Assembly: GCA_033439265.1 (NCBI GenBank)
Contig: JAVTVX010000002.1
Coordinates: 10,514,174 to 10,578,173, forward strand
Reading direction: 5' to 3'
Source: Dillenia suffruticosa
Lineage: Eukaryota; Streptophyta; Magnoliopsida; Dilleniales; Dilleniaceae
DNA: 64,000 bases
A model generated the notes under the pieces. It was not told the DNA's origin. It saw only the letters and a program-made list of their open reading frames with translations, and ran no database searches. The translations under genes were made by a program, and so were the position numbers. Position 1 is the first letter of the stretch; each line of letters starts with the position of its first letter. Below, one piece after another: positions 49,301-62,684 of this stretch.

Positions 49301-49780
49301 GTAGCAGATTTTTTTTTATTTTTTTATTTCAGTAATGGTTTGTGCATTTTTTTTTCTTCCGTGCTTACTCCCTGACATGCTCATTAGGCAATTTCTTTGT
49401 CGGTGGTGGTAAAATTTATAGGCTTCTCATCTGTTTCTTTGTCCCTGCGCATTATGAATCGCATCATGCATTAATGGAGACTTGAATTGTGGGTGGCATA
49501 GAAATAAATTATGGATGACGCTTACAAAGAGGGATTATTTGATTGTTTATGGGAATGCTATCATCACTTTTTTTCCCATTGCCTCAGACCACTGTCTTTC
49601 CAAGACCATAAATTTTCATACTCGAATGCTTATTCTGGCAGGTACTTGATAGCATCACACACCACTGACTATGAGAACCCTATGCTCTTCTTCAACACCT
49701 TGGCTGTTTTTGTGCTAGTCGTGGCTAAATTCCCAAACATGCACAAAGTCAGGATTTTTGGAATTAATGCAGATCACTGA
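46301..49780 (+). CDS. ORM: ORMDL family protein, regulator of serine palmitoyltransferase (3 exons, 154 aa)
   Basis: Exons: 46301-46477, 47637-47785, 49642-49780 (TGA). GT-AG introns at phases 0 and 2 give a 465-nt CDS. Plant ORM proteins are about 154-157 aa. The family signature is clear throughout: MYVKAVPPTDLNKNTEWFMY, PGVWTTYILILFFSWLVV, WKKGTPFADDQGIYNGLTWW, EQIDNGKQLTRNRKFLTVVP, SHTTDYENPMLFFNTLAVFV and AKFPNMHKVRIFGIN. Four hydrophobic segments lie at about 22-42, 47-63, 95-115 and 120-138. In the family, ORMDL proteins sit in the ER membrane, bind the serine palmitoyltransferase LCB1/LCB2 complex and damp the first step of sphingolipid synthesis; loss disturbs ceramide balance. Plant forms lack the N-terminal phospho-serine extension of yeast Orm, as here. 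Intron 1 contains a dispersed repeat; intron 2 (1.86 kb) carries purine and caaaaa repeats. Confidence 0.96.
47177..47272. repeat. dispersed repeat, copy B (related to 20485-20580), in ORMDL intron 1
   Basis: Matches copy A over about 95 bases: acatggac/atatggac at the left, the block ccaaatcctacat, tccatat/cccatat, and ctttcaaatttg/cttttcaaatttg at the right. Function and class are unknown; the size and degeneracy fit an old transposon fragment. Confidence 0.5.
48525..48562. repeat. A-rich (aaaaac)n tract in ORMDL intron 2
   Basis: About five aaaaac/aaaac units after aaaaaagaaag. It could be the tail of an old retroposed (SINE-like) copy, but I find no internal pol III boxes upstream, so I annotate only the repeat. 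Confidence 0.7.
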
Positions 49781-52700
49781 GCTCGGATCTTTAAGGACTA
49801 GAATTCTTATGCATTTCCTGGATCTTTGAAGAGTAAAGTTTTTATGCCTTAGTCATTTTGGCATCAAAACATCCTTGTACAGATGTGGGAATATCAAATG
49901 ATGCCTTTTTTTTTTTTCAGGAGTCATTTGTGCTGCTGCTCTCTCTCTCTCTTACAGATACTTGGTAGGGTATGTTCATTGTACGAAGAGGCATTGTTTT
50001 GATGCCATCTCACATTATCATTTTGAATTCAAAGCTAGATGTCATTTAATTGTTATAATTGCTATCTAGAGAAGTAGAAAATGGGGATTGTTTTGCCTTT
50101 TTTTTTGGGAGGATCAACGAATCAAATGGTATTTATGTTCAAATTTTTGCCTCTCTACCCCTTCGGGGTCAAACTTTTCCTTTTCTATTTACTTGTCTTT
50201 TTACAGCTCCCAATGAATGCTAATAGAAATGGGAGAGTCCTTTTGTGGAGTAATGGCATTCTCATCCTTCCTCGTCCTTGATTATGGGCGACACCCACTG
50301 GGTTGGGGTTGATCATGGTAATTACGTCAGCTTTTGTACCTCAAACCTTTTGTACCTCAAACCATGCCCAATAATAGGAAAGCAAAATGCTAGTAAAATG
50401 GTTATGACAATGTTTTCTGGCCCACATGGTAAACTATCATTAAGCATATTTTAGATTTTTTGGGACAAACAATATTTTGTTCATTAAACAATTTTGACAA
50501 CAATTGAAGGTAAGTGCAATCCAGATGACAAATCTACCATCAGTATGCTCATACAGACAACCTGTCGATGATTATGACCAATAAAAAGTGAAGGTGAAGT
50601 CTGAAATCTGATAGAAGGATTAAGGACTAGTAGTCCCAACTGGGAAATCTGCAGATTACAGGGAGGGAGAGAGAAAGGGGGGGGGGGGTAGCTAGTGGCT
50701 GATATAATTGTCCTAGTCCTAAATGCAGCCTGTGGAGGATGAGAGGTTACCTCATACCATATTCAAAACGATGGAAATTAACTTGATCATCTGAACTAGT
50801 TGAATTAAATGTTACTTCAATACTCATTCATACAACATTAGACATTTGTCGGCACATTTTTGCATTCATTTAACTCAGTAATATAAATGTAGTTATTTTG
50901 CTCTCTCTCTCTCTCTTCACACTATCAGTGTTCAGACTTTACTCGAATAATCTGACTCGAGTAAGACTCATTTTAGAGGTTGGCTCTTATAAATTCATTT
51001 TCGTTATTTCTAGAACTCGAAATTCGAAATCTCTAATTAAACGATAGAATATCTAACGAGTCAATCCAAAAAAAATTGATTCTCTCTCTCTCTCTCTTTG
51101 CATTATAGGGAAACACACATAAACCGAAAACGGACGTACATAGAGAGGCCATAATAATGAGGACATAAAATCCTATCATCGACATTTCAAAGATACATCA
51201 TATATTATTGTAGGAATTATTGATCTCGTTTTTTGTGGTTTTAAACAATTTTGGAAAATCCTTCACGTGGGACTATGGTTTCTTTTGTAGTCCCACGTTT
51301 CATTTTGTGTTTTCTTATACTTCTGAAAATTATATATGATCCTTTCCAAATAAGTAATCCAAACTCCACTAGATCTAACGCTGGACTTGTCTTCAACTTT
51401 CTTTCCATCTCCAACCCGAATTTAAAATAATAATAAAAAAAATTCTCTAAAAGAAAACAGTTAATTGGTAAAATGCAAAAATAATCACCAAAGGCTACAG
51501 GAGTTCTCATCTATATAAGAATTTAAAATTTCATATCTTCATTTTTTTAGTTACAAAAAGAGTACAATCTCTCGATAATCTCAAAGAATAAGAGCATAAT
51601 TGTCTAAATATTTTTTTGGTATTTAACAGTATAATAAAAAAATATTTTTATTCAAAATTTTTAATAAAACAACTAATCAACTAAAATTAATATCATCAAA
51701 AGAAATACTTATATTTATTTTCTTCTATCAGCCAAACAGAGATAGATAGGAAGAAGACGGGGGAGGTGAAAAAGGCACTAAACTTGGCAAGGGCGGTGCA
51801 TATTCAGACAAATCACATCCACAGGGCCAAATTTGTGCATATGATATAATGCACAAGACCAAAGTGGATTACAGCAAAGAACAAAATATTTGCATAAAAA
51901 AAGAAATAAAAAGACTAAATATATCATGAAAAAAAAATGAAGGGTCTAGATCTGAATGGATCAACCAAGTGGTGGGTAGAGATTATTCCTTAGCACACTA
52001 GCCAAGAAGAATGTTTGTGGGACCCTCTAAAGACCAAAAGAATGGAGGGTTTTGTCAGATCTTTTAAAAAAAAAAATGGATGGGGAAGTGGAAAAGATAG
52101 AAGAGAAGCAGTGATCAAAATTGAGGGAAACAAGGCAATGTGCGGGAGTCTAGCAAGTGTCTTTGGATACATAGAAAAATACACTCGGGACTGAGTGGGG
52201 CTTCGTTTGGTTTAGACTTTGTTTGGTAGAGAAGACAAGTGCAACTTTAGGGTGATTTTTTATTTTTTATTTTTTCCTAAGAACCAACTTTACTGAATTA
52301 ATCTGGATGAGATTCTTCTTTATTGCAATGTCATGTGAAGGGATCATGAAAGGCTCATCTCATAACTTTTTCTCTTCTCTCTCTCTCTCTCTCCTCCCTC
52401 TCACTCTCAGTGAAACACTTATTCAAATCTTATAAGACCTAAAACTCGATATAAAAGAGGATGACATACGAGCAAAAGGCAAACTAAAAATATAAATATA
52501 TGCATATGTATAATGAATACATGTACGTAATTTCAATTGATCAATCATAATAGGAAAAGGGCAGAGGTTAGGAGGGATAAAAATTTCCAAAAAATTTATA
52601 TAATTTAAAAAATTACAATTTACTCTTAAAATTCTATGATTATGTCCCTGCTATCACCAATATTATATTTTATCCTCCTACCATAAATATTTAAACTTCA

Positions 52701-53179
52701 TGTGAAGGAGCAAAAATAATACCAGGGGAATAAAAACAAATAGAGTTGTGGAAGGTGGAAAAGAGATAAAGGACGAGAACCAATGAGAGGAACAAAGTCT
52801 ATTTATGATCCTCAAAACCGCTCACTAACATCTACATTTTACATGCTATTATTGTCATGATAGAAACTCAAGCCAAACCCAACCAATGACAAAAGAGGAT
52901 AAGTGAAGTTTGCTCAACATCCATCAGCATTTCCTTGTAAATATAGACTGAAGAAGAAACAACATTTCAGACATACAATGGCAACATTCTGCAAAAGCCC
53001 ATCTCCCCTCCACCACTCGCCGGCCCTTCCACAAAAAAAAAAAAAAAAAAAAAGAGAAAATAGAACTCTGGGCTCTCTCTCCTAATAATTCCTTCATTCT
53101 TCTTGACTCCCTTATATGCTTCTGAAGCCAGCCTAAAATAAGCTTCAAAATTCGACAGTGATGATAAAGAGTAAAAGAA

Positions 53180-53212
<33 letters not shown>

Positions 53213-53340
53213 AGCATGTATCCATCCTATCAGTTAGTTCTGATCAAGAAATCCCAAACGAGTCACCCACCAAGAAAAATCATTAATCAAACAAAGAAAA
53301 AAGAAAAACCCCCATTATATTTTTTTGTATCTTTTTCTTT
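49781..53340. other. intergenic between ORMDL and DOF genes
   Basis: ORMDL 3'UTR (about 49781-50030), then sequence without a supportable gene. It contains a G-run at 50678-50688, short (CT)n tracts near 50901 and 51080, and AT-rich sequence. The DOF 3'UTR is probably at about 53200-53340, next to a (GA)n at 53190-53212. Confidence 0.55.
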
Positions 53341-54888
53341 TTACCAAGGTCCTCCACCTAAAACTCCATTCCAAAACCCAGTAGAATCACCACCACCACC
53401 ACCACCTTGATCTCTATTAGTTTCAATATGATCAGCAGCATTAGTAGAAACAGGCTTGATATCTTCGAAAGGAAACAGAAGCCTTCCACTATTCTCTTGA
53501 ACGCCTTGAAGACTCCCATATCCACTTCCGATCCCATCAAGTGAAAAAGTAAGTGATGGCTTGAAATCCTGCACTAGAGGATGACTTAAAAATCCACTTG
53601 TTGGAAACATAGTGTGTGGATCTGGATGAGTAACTGACATCGGCATAAATGGACTGAAACCCCTTGATGATGTTATCCCAGTCAACAACTCCAAAGCTGA
53701 AACTTGTGATGTACTAGTCGTAGTAGTTGTAGTACCAGTAGTGGCAACAGTTGTACTAGTAGTTGAAGAAGAAGAGGAATTGTTGTTTTCTATGTTTGGT
53801 TGTAATTGAACAAATTCAGTGATACTTCTGAAGTTGAGATCTTGAGCTGATGGAAAAGCAAGGTTGAGATCTTGTCCTTGATGATGGATTTTAGGTGGTT
53901 GTTGAGGAGGAACTAAATCAGGAAGCTTCTTTGATGATGAATTTGTAGTAGTAGTAGAAGAAGAAGAAGAATTGGAGGTTGTTGATGATGATGAAGATGA
54001 TCTTTTGTTCTTTCTCGAACCTCCACCAACAGGAATGTTCCTTAAAGAGCCTCCTTCAGTCCAATACCTTCTACAAGTCTTACAAAAGTACCTTGGTTGT
54101 GTGAGACTATAATTGTTGTAGTAACAAAATTTTGTATTTGTTGAATTGCACCTTGGACAATTCAAAGCTTGATCCTTTTGAGGTCTTGCTCTTCTCTCAC
54201 CACCACCACCACCTCCACCACTATTTGGCTTTGGACATGTATTTGTGACTATCTCTTCCATTGGTTTTACGACTATCTCCTACAAAGAAAGAAAAAGAAA
54301 AAGGCAATACCCACATCAATCAAAAGGTAGAGAAAGAGATGAAACCATGTGACTTTGCAGATCAAACAACAGAGATGCAAACATCACCACTCGAGATCCA
54401 AAAAAAAAAAAAAAAAAAGAGCATACATCCATACATACAAGCAAAACAAAATTCAATTCAAGCCACTTTTTACACTTTCAAGAATTACACAAGAGAGAGA
54501 AAAGGGAGAGATGAAGAAAAGGAACAAAAAATATCAACAGATTAGACCTTTTTCTTTTCCTCCTTTTATCACATAAGCAAAAGCAAAGGAAAAAAGGGAA
54601 AGTGTTTTTGTGAAGAAGCAAAAAAACAATTTCAAACAAGCGTTGTGGGGACTCTGAAAATTATCCATAGAATTGAAGACACCATCATCTTTTACAAAAG
54701 TTTTCCATCTCCATATGCAATAAAAATCATCGAGAAACAAAAGGTCTGCAATATAATCATGAAAAAGCAAAAACCCACGGTGAGAGAAAAAAAAAATCTC
54801 AAGTGCTAAACTGATCTTATTAAAGATAATGAATCTATGAACAAATATAGATCTATATATCTACCTGTGGCCATTGAGCGGTATCCAT
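53341..54888 (-). CDS. DOF4.6: DOF zinc-finger transcription factor, DOF4.6/VDOF1-like (2 exons, 320 aa)
   Basis: Exon 1 (54888-54865) encodes only MDTAQWPQ; exon 2 (54279-53341, TAA) starts [18 protein letters not shown]. The junction is GT-AG, phase 0. This split N-terminus is characteristic of the DOF4.6/DOF2.5/DOF3.7 group. The Dof finger lies at about 47-98, with zinc ligands C49, C52, C74 and C77 ([39 protein letters not shown]). It is followed by the basic [14 protein letters not shown], then Ser/Thr/Asn-rich linkers, PVSALELL-like [11 protein letters not shown], and the end [14 protein letters not shown]. In the family, it binds AAAG sites; VDOF1 (DOF4.6) acts in vascular cells and limits lignin formation. 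Without exon 1 the protein would start at an internal Met (54261), and I judge that start wrong. The Ser/Thr/Asn tracts come from agg/tag/aag-like repeats in the DNA. Confidence 0.94.
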
Positions 54889-55035
54889 GTTTGAAATTCA
54901 GGGGAGAGAGAGAATGAGGTCTTTTTCCAGCAACTGGTTTTAAAAGAGAGAATGAGAAAAATGAATGTTTGAGACGGTTTGTGCGGACGTTCCATGTTAC
55001 TTCCTTTAGCTTTTGTGTGTGTCTGTGTGTGTGCG

Positions 55036-55036
55036 C

Positions 55037-55081
<45 letters not shown>
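55036..55081. repeat. (GA)n microsatellite in the DOF leader (CT in the transcript)
   Basis: About 20 GA units preceded by a (gt)n stretch (about 55014-55035), some 150-190 bases before the DOF ATG and downstream of its TATA candidate, so probably transcribed. Confidence 0.9.
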
Positions 55082-55083
<2 letters not shown>

Positions 55084-55124
55084 TGGACATGTAATTAATG
55101 TAACATAATATTAATAGTTCCTTT

Positions 55125-55136
55125 TTTATATAAAAC
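55125..55136 (-). promoter_or_regulatory. candidate TATA box of the DOF gene
   Basis: The minus strand reads ttttatataaaa, about 240 bases before the ATG at 54888. It predicts a transcription start near 55095 and a leader that includes the CT tract. Confidence 0.5.
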
Positions 55137-56198
55137 ATATTTGTAAACATAAGTAGTTTAATTTATTGCAGCATGTTGGTGAGAATGTGTAGATATATGT
55201 ACCGGTGGGTGGTCTTGTGTGTACGAATCTCTTGTAGGTGCCTTCTCCTCGTTCTGACCCAAACCATGTCAGATTTCTCACCCTCTTCTCCTTTCATATG
55301 ATGTCAGATATCTCACGTTATCGATATTCTGATTTCGATTGAAGAAATAATTAATCCTTCATATAGATTACAAGTGATCATAAGGTTAAAACAAAAAAAA
55401 AAAATGTTAATAATAAAATAGAAAGTAAAGGAAATAAGGGACAAAAAGAAAAGTGACTATATAGTATGACATAAAACAACAATAAATATTCACCAAAAAA
55501 AAACAATAAATCCATTCTTAATTTTAAATTTTGATATTGATGTTTTGAGATTAATATAAAAACTTTTTATTTTGATTTTTTATAATATTGAGATAACAAA
55601 AGATGTGTTTTGGTGTAATGGTTGGGTTGCGTCTTGGATAATCCATTTGAGGCGTAAAAATAATATCTTTACAAAAATATAATGAGAAGTTTACGTGTAT
55701 ATATATATATCCACCCTTCCTTACTCCTATACTAAATTAGGGAGTACTTTATACATGGGATGAACCTATGGTATTGAGATAACGTTGGTCCTTCTGCTTA
55801 AGTTGTTCGATTCAGAAAGCACAATCAAATTAAATAATGGGCCCGAAGCGGCCAACTATCAACTCAAAATTTGTCCTCCGTTCATATTATTTTCCTATTA
55901 ATTTTATTTTTAAACTTAATCTCAGTACAATTAACTATATACTATTACTATACTCTCTTCCATAACACCTAAATTTATATATTTTTTCACAATATAGAAA
56001 ATTTTATGCATGCATACTCTATGCTTATACTATGTAAGTTATCTTGTGTGTATTTCATACATTTCAAAATCTTGAACACCAGACGGTCTAAATGCTATTA
56101 CCAAAAAGGCAAAAACTCGTAGATAACCTAATTCTCAGAGGGGCTGATGATAGTGTCATTGAATGGTTGTTTGGGCAGATAGCAAACATCATATTTAT

Positions 56199-56236
56199 GC
56201 CCCCCCCCCCCTCGCCGGGGGGCAGGTGACGTCACA
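56199..56236. repeat. C-run/G-run hairpin followed by a gtgacgtcac palindrome
   Basis: A C run of about 12 (56200-56211), ctcgcc, then six G and a C form a stem of the type gcccccc/ggggggc. Four bases on is the perfect 10-base palindrome gtgacgtcac (56226-56235), an ACGT-core bZIP-type site. It stands out in AT-rich surroundings. Confidence 0.7.
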
Positions 56237-58877
56237 CGCCGGCCAAATCCTTGACAAGGAAAAAGTCAAGAAATTAGAATTCAATGGAAAACATCGGAAC
56301 GAAAACATGTTTTTTCTGAAAAAAAAAAAATTAAAGTAGCAGAGCCAATATAAATATTAAATACATCTAAACCATATATGAGACTTAACTCATCAAGGCC
56401 ATCTACGTCGACTGTAGAGATAGAGCTTAAATTTGAAAAACTCTAAGTTATTATCTTGTTACTACAAGCATAACTCTACAACAAGAACAAGAAGAAGTAA
56501 AAATAAAAATAAATTATTAAAAAAATTTTAAAATAATAATCATAATTAGAATAATAATGAGTTCGTTAATTCAACTAATTCAAATTTTTTTATACCACTC
56601 ATTTATTTTTAAAATTATATCCAAAACTAAACCCTTGATACTATATTTTTACGAATAAATTATATCCAAATTTTCAATGATTTATCTCGCCATTTCATTA
56701 AATTTTCAAGTCTCACTCCTCTTACTGATGCATTTTTAAATTTTCTTGCACATATTCAAATCACTTTTAACGATATTCTCTCATTTTCTTTATAATTAAA
56801 CTCATTTTCAATTTAATACATATATATATATATATATATATATTTAAATCATATTTTATAGTTTTATCACAGAATATATTCAATTCACATACAAAGATTT
56901 TATGCTCTACCAAACACTCAGTGAGATAAAAATGAGTTTCAAATATGACTCAAACTTCAAATAATTTGAATTCACAACTTCTTAACAATAAAAATATTAA
57001 TCCTCAGGGTTCACTAAATTACTAGGTACGTACCTTGGTGCTAGTGAAAAAACTTGCAAAACATAGATAGAGGTTTAAATTTGAAATAAAAAAAAAAAAA
57101 AAAATGATGTGACTCCAAAAAGCATAAGAAGGAGAAAGAAAAAGCAGGATAAATAAATTTATCAAATTAATTGTGTTTTAAATTTGTTTTATATTATTAT
57201 TTTCTTTGTAGAAATTACAAATCAGATAACTATATATATAGAATTAAGCTTCTCAATGTAATTGATATATTCAAACGAATAATGTGTAGTTGTTATTGAA
57301 TTTTTATTTATCATGATTGTTGACCAAACTCTCCATGCCAACAATCAAATAACCCACTACTCCTTTTCTTTTCTTTTCTTTTTAAGGCAAGCAAAACAAT
57401 AAATGCACATAAGGTTAATGGTCCTCCTACGTTTGAATTCCAAACATCTCTCTCTCTCCTCGGTAGTTTGCATCCTAAAATTGGAACATGCGTATTACTC
57501 AAAAGCTCTTGGTTCTATTAAAGATGTCGCCAAGTGCCGGTACTGCTAGGACGTCCTTCCAAACACTGGTTTTATATTTTTCAATAATGATAATAATATC
57601 AATCCTTTTTTTTTTAAAAAAAATATGTGTTGCTGAATTTAAAAATAATGACTTAAATTAAATAAATATACACTTGATTTGCTTGATAAATTAAAAAAAA
57701 AAAAATCTCACATTATAATTTGAATTTTATAAATTAAAGACTCTTATATAATGTTTAAATGATAGTAAAATTAGTTGTCTTCCTATATTTTTTTTAAAAA
57801 ATAGTAAATTTAAATTTTTATTAAAAAAATACAAGAATAGAACTACCATAACAATCAATTCAAAATTTATATTATTATAAATTAAATTAATTAAGTTTAA
57901 ATTAAAGCTAACATATATATATATATATATATATTTTAATTGCATTTCATATTATTATTTAAACTCTATTGAGATCAAATTATTTAATTAAATTTTTATT
58001 CTTTTGTCTGAACAATTACTCAACACTCGAGCTTGGCGTTGTCGGTAAGGGACAGAAGTTTGCCATCTCTAGTCACTTCCTAACGTGAATAATTCACGGC
58101 TGTGATTCGTTAGATTCTCTTCCATCTCATCAATCAGAGGGCCGCGTGGTTGTCTTTCTCAAGAAACATACATGATGATATCACCACCATCATTCTTACA
58201 TCAGCCCAAGTGACCCACACCCCGTCAAATCATATCCTGCCACGTCAACAGAGTAATTTGATATTCCACGGCTACTGGACCCGGTAGTTTCGAGTGAACC
58301 GGAATATGGCGGCGATTTGGGAAATCTGGGACCCACATAAGATGAAATCTTAACCGGTGAAACTCGCACGAAGTTGACGGCACGAGAATAAGTTTCTAGA
58401 GACCGCCTCAACCGTCCAATTTCTTTGTCCCCAACAGAGATGGATCGGCGTACTTTATAGTTAATTTAGAGAAATATTAATAATTAATTATATTTTATCT
58501 TAAGAAATAAATAAATAAAATATTTTTATAATTTTGCACATATATTTCAAAACTTCTTATTTCACCTCCTCCATCTTGCATCTTCTTTACTATTTTATCC
58601 TTTTTTTTAATTTATATGAAAGTTCTTAAGCGAGTGTAAATTTTAATGCATTATGACATTCTGAAATAATTTCTGATTTTCGAGTTTAATGAATTTCCCT
58701 CAGCTACCAAAAAAGAAAAAAAAAAGAATATTTTTAGAAAGAGAGAGAGAGAAGTGGGACCATGGGCGGTGGAGGTGGTGGAGGGAGTGGGACCCGTAAT
58801 GCGCGTGCATATATCCTGAAAAAACACCTCCACCCAGCAATAGGTAAAAGAAAGAGAATCGTCGGCAACCATCGGAA

Positions 58878-58910
<33 letters not shown>

Positions 58911-61383
58911 CGCCCAAACTCATTTTTGCTCGAAATGCTTTCCCCGATTCTTATGGTGTCACGTGATTTTGGGCTTGCCTTCTTTGTGACGTGGACCGCA
59001 TAGAGCCAGTGCATTACACGTCAGCAGCTTTGGCAAGTTTCCATTTTTCATATAATCCCCAATTTACGAGTCAACGAATCAAGCATAGTCAAACTAGGCA
59101 ACGTTTCTTAGTACAAAATTGAATTCATAGGACAAGAAATAATTCCATTAGCAATAAAAAAAAAATTAATTAATAAAAATATGATAAGATACAAGTGGTC
59201 TCGATAGTATCAAAATTAAATTTTATAAAATAAAATTAAAATTTTAAAAATATTGCTAAATTGATTTTAGAACAGGAACAATTAAATTATTAGTTTGATT
59301 AGAATCATATTTTTAATGATATTAGAATCAAAATTTTTTAAAAAATTAAAAAAATAAAACGTTAAAAAAGGAAAACCATAACAAATCATTAATGAATCTT
59401 GAAAACCGTGAATATTAAAGCTAAATAAAATTTTGAATCGAAGTCAATTGGGAGTAGGGCCAAAATTGGACCGAAATTGTGTAGTTTCGCAATTCTAAAA
59501 TGGGAATCGGAATCATTGTCCCAGTTTTGGTTTTTATTCTTTCCTGCCGAATTAGTACCATGTTTTCGTTTTGTTTTGTAAATTGAATATTATGTCTAAA
59601 TATAAGTGTAAAGTCAAAATTTATAATAAGAATAAAGCATAACATGCATGAGTAAAGATTATGCCTCTTTAGAAAACAAATACTTTAAAATATTTGTATA
59701 ATATTTTTAAAATTTTAATGGTATTTTTAAAACTTTTATTGATATTTGGGTATATGTATCTATTTATTTATTTTTCCTAAACTTGCCTCTCCTTCGCCCC
59801 TGATTTGGATACATACCATTGGAAGTCAATTTTGACCTCACCGGTAAATTGGTCTTCTGATTCAAATTGAAACTCAGTGCGAATGTGACTGTTGTATCTT
59901 CTTGAATGAAAAATCTACAAAACCCGTCGATGTTAACTATGATTGAGAAAATTCTGATGCTTAAATCAGAAGACCAAATAAAGCGATGAGGGAATGAAAA
60001 GACCGAAAGAACCCAAATATACCATGTGAAACCTTTGTGTAATAAGTGTAAAGTTAAGGGTGTTGCGTACCTTCCATGCACTTCTTCTACTCGATAAACA
60101 TAATATGTGCGTATATGGTAAGTCTTTATTGGAGAGTGTAAAAATCGTAGTTTTCTTGTGGAGTGATCACCGGAGATCTTACGAGATTACGAAACTATAG
60201 TAAAAAATCTTTAAAAAATTTACAATTCTATTTATTAAGGAAAATTTAAATTTTCATGAAAATTCTTTACTTTATTGGGAGTGATTACAGAGCTTTTCTT
60301 TTTATTAAAAAAGATTACTTTCGGGATTAAGAGAATTTTAAATTTTATGCGATGAAATTCATTTTACAAGTGAATAAGCAGATTACCTCATAGGGTTTAG
60401 TTGGGATGGTCGAGAGACATAAGCGACGGTGTTTGACCAAGAGGGTATTTGACTGAAAGCGTATTATGAACCTTGTCTAATGGACTTTGTGGCTTCTGAG
60501 CTTTATTATAATGGGCTGTTCGATAATGTATGCACATGATAATTCTTATAATTTGGCTTCTTTATGTAGCATCAAATTTAAACTAAATATCAATAATAAG
60601 TTAATCTAGTAGGATGTGATACTATCTTTTTTATTCAAGATCCCGAGTTTAATTCGCGATTTGAGTTTGAAACAAATTACGTTGGAAGGATAGTCTCTTA
60701 AATAAATCATTATAAATTTTAAATCAAATTAGTTAAAATATAATTATACATAATAATCTGTATAGTACCAAAAAAATTTAAACCAAACAACCAACTTTCC
60801 TCGTTCTTTTTCTTTTATTTTTTTTCTAAGTTATAAATGATTTAATGTATTGAATATGCAACTAATTGGGAAAAAGGAAGGAGGAGGAGTTCCTCTTCCT
60901 ACCATTGTCAAATCAGAAGGGGAGTGGTGGTGATAAATTAGGTCCGCAGGATGTGAGCGGGAGGAATTGGCAATTGGACCCACAATATCTAGCCAAAATG
61001 AGAGATTTGAAGGACACAAGGAATCGATTAAATCGGGTTTTTTTTTGGGTGGGGGGGGGGGGATTTTAGAATACAGATGATCGATGGGGTGGGGAGCCTA
61101 AGCATGTGAGATGCTAGGTCAGTGCTGCGCACCAGTGTGTTCCCAAAATTCAATTATTAAAGGGGTACTAGTACTGTTTGATCGGCTTTTGATTGATCAC
61201 AAGTGGTGTGTAGGTGGCAATGGCAAAGCCGGTGTCTTAGCCAAGGACCACCTCTCTACCAGGGACAATCAAGGGTTTGGGTTTGGCTTCAAGGATAGCG
61301 AGCCCACCAAAATATTTAGTTTATTTAAGACTCAACTCAAAGCAAGCGGACAATTTTTCCGAAAGTCAAATAGAAAGTTGTTT

Positions 61384-61387
<4 letters not shown>

Positions 61388-61420
<33 letters not shown>
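61388..61420. repeat. (GT)n microsatellite
   Basis: About 16 GT units; it creates an artificial Cys/Val-rich open frame. Confidence 0.9.
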
Positions 61421-61423
<3 letters not shown>

Positions 61424-62684
61424 ATTCATATTATGATAAAATGCAGCAAGAATAAGGTGATTTCATGTTAATGTGAGACTAATAATTTGCATTGCAGTGT
61501 CCCCCTTCAAATTTTAGTGTAGATTTCAAATTAATGTCGTCCATACCCTCTCATCACTGGCAATTTACTTGTGTTTTGGGCAATTTTTGCCCCAGCATCT
61601 GCCTAACAACAGAGGAGGGGCTTTCATTTGATATGGGGCCAACCTAGTTACTTGCTGTTGGAGCTCAGGCCTGTTCTAGCTTGATCCACAATTACTCGAA
61701 GCCCGCCCCATTAGAAAGTGGACTTGGGAAGGGAATTGCAGGTCTCTCTCTCTCTCTATCTCTCTCATGCCGCTTGGAGAGAAGCAAGTTGCCTTGCTCA
61801 GGAGGTGGGCATATTTGAATTGGAAGACTAGACTAGAGCAAAGTAGAGGAAAACGACTAGTCACTTCTCGCGAGACTTCTGGGATGTCGACCACCACATA
61901 AAGAGAAAGATATTTATATAAATTGATTCGCACTTTACTGTGCAAGCGGATTCAAATGTATGATATTGCGAAACTGAAATATTAGTCTCGTATGACTAGA
62001 CTGCTATATTTAAGTGAATATAGTTTTATGTTAAATTACCACTAAACAATCTTCTCGAGTGTTTGCTTCCCTTTTACCATTAATTTGGCCTTTTCTTTGT
62101 TTTTTTTTTCCTACAGCTATATCTTTATGGGAAAATTGAGATTTTTTGAACGTCTTTTCATGTGGAAATGAAATCGTTGATCATATGAACTACATCGGGA
62201 ACCCTAAGGACAAGCCCAACTTCAAATAGAAGCATAATGACAATATTTCAAGCATAGACTAGACCCATTTACTAATCAAGAATGCCGCAACACAAACTAG
62301 TGTCGTATATCGGAGAAAACCCTTCACTTTGTATAAAGAGCCTCGACCGCTGGACCTCTCTACAGTGTCTATAGATCAAACCTAAGTGGTAGAGTGGCCT
62401 TTCGTAAGTTTTGGCTTCTATCCATTATTATTTGCTGACACTGCAATCAACCCCACCTGCATATGCGGCTCACTAGATACAGATGAGATGCCGATCTCTA
62501 TGACCCGAGTTAGGTCTATTTAAGGCCCCGCCGGATTCAATAACTATATATATATATACCCTTTAGATTCTCATATCATCCAACATCTCAAAAAATATAA
62601 TAAAATCCTTCTTGAAGAAATTTTATTTATTCTAAAAGAAATCACTTCCAGAAAATATCTTATAAAAATTAAATATTATCTTAA

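Larger units (their letters stand above)
55137..62684. other. 7.5-kb stretch without a supportable gene
   Basis: It holds (TA)n at 56818-56843 and 57912-57934, a GC hairpin with a gtgacgtcac palindrome at 56199-56235, promoter-like GC-richer patches at 58030-58440 and 58740-59040, a poly-T at 58880-58905 and (GT)n at 61388-61419. A tataaagagcc stretch and a roughly 60-codon frame with one stop lie at 62330-62540, near the pararetroviral relic; their origin is unresolved. Other open frames are short and without recognisable motifs. Confidence 0.5.

Noticed and set aside
59764-60081. 105-codon minus-strand frame
   Set aside because: No domain and biased hydrophobic composition; it sits in AT-rich intergenic DNA.
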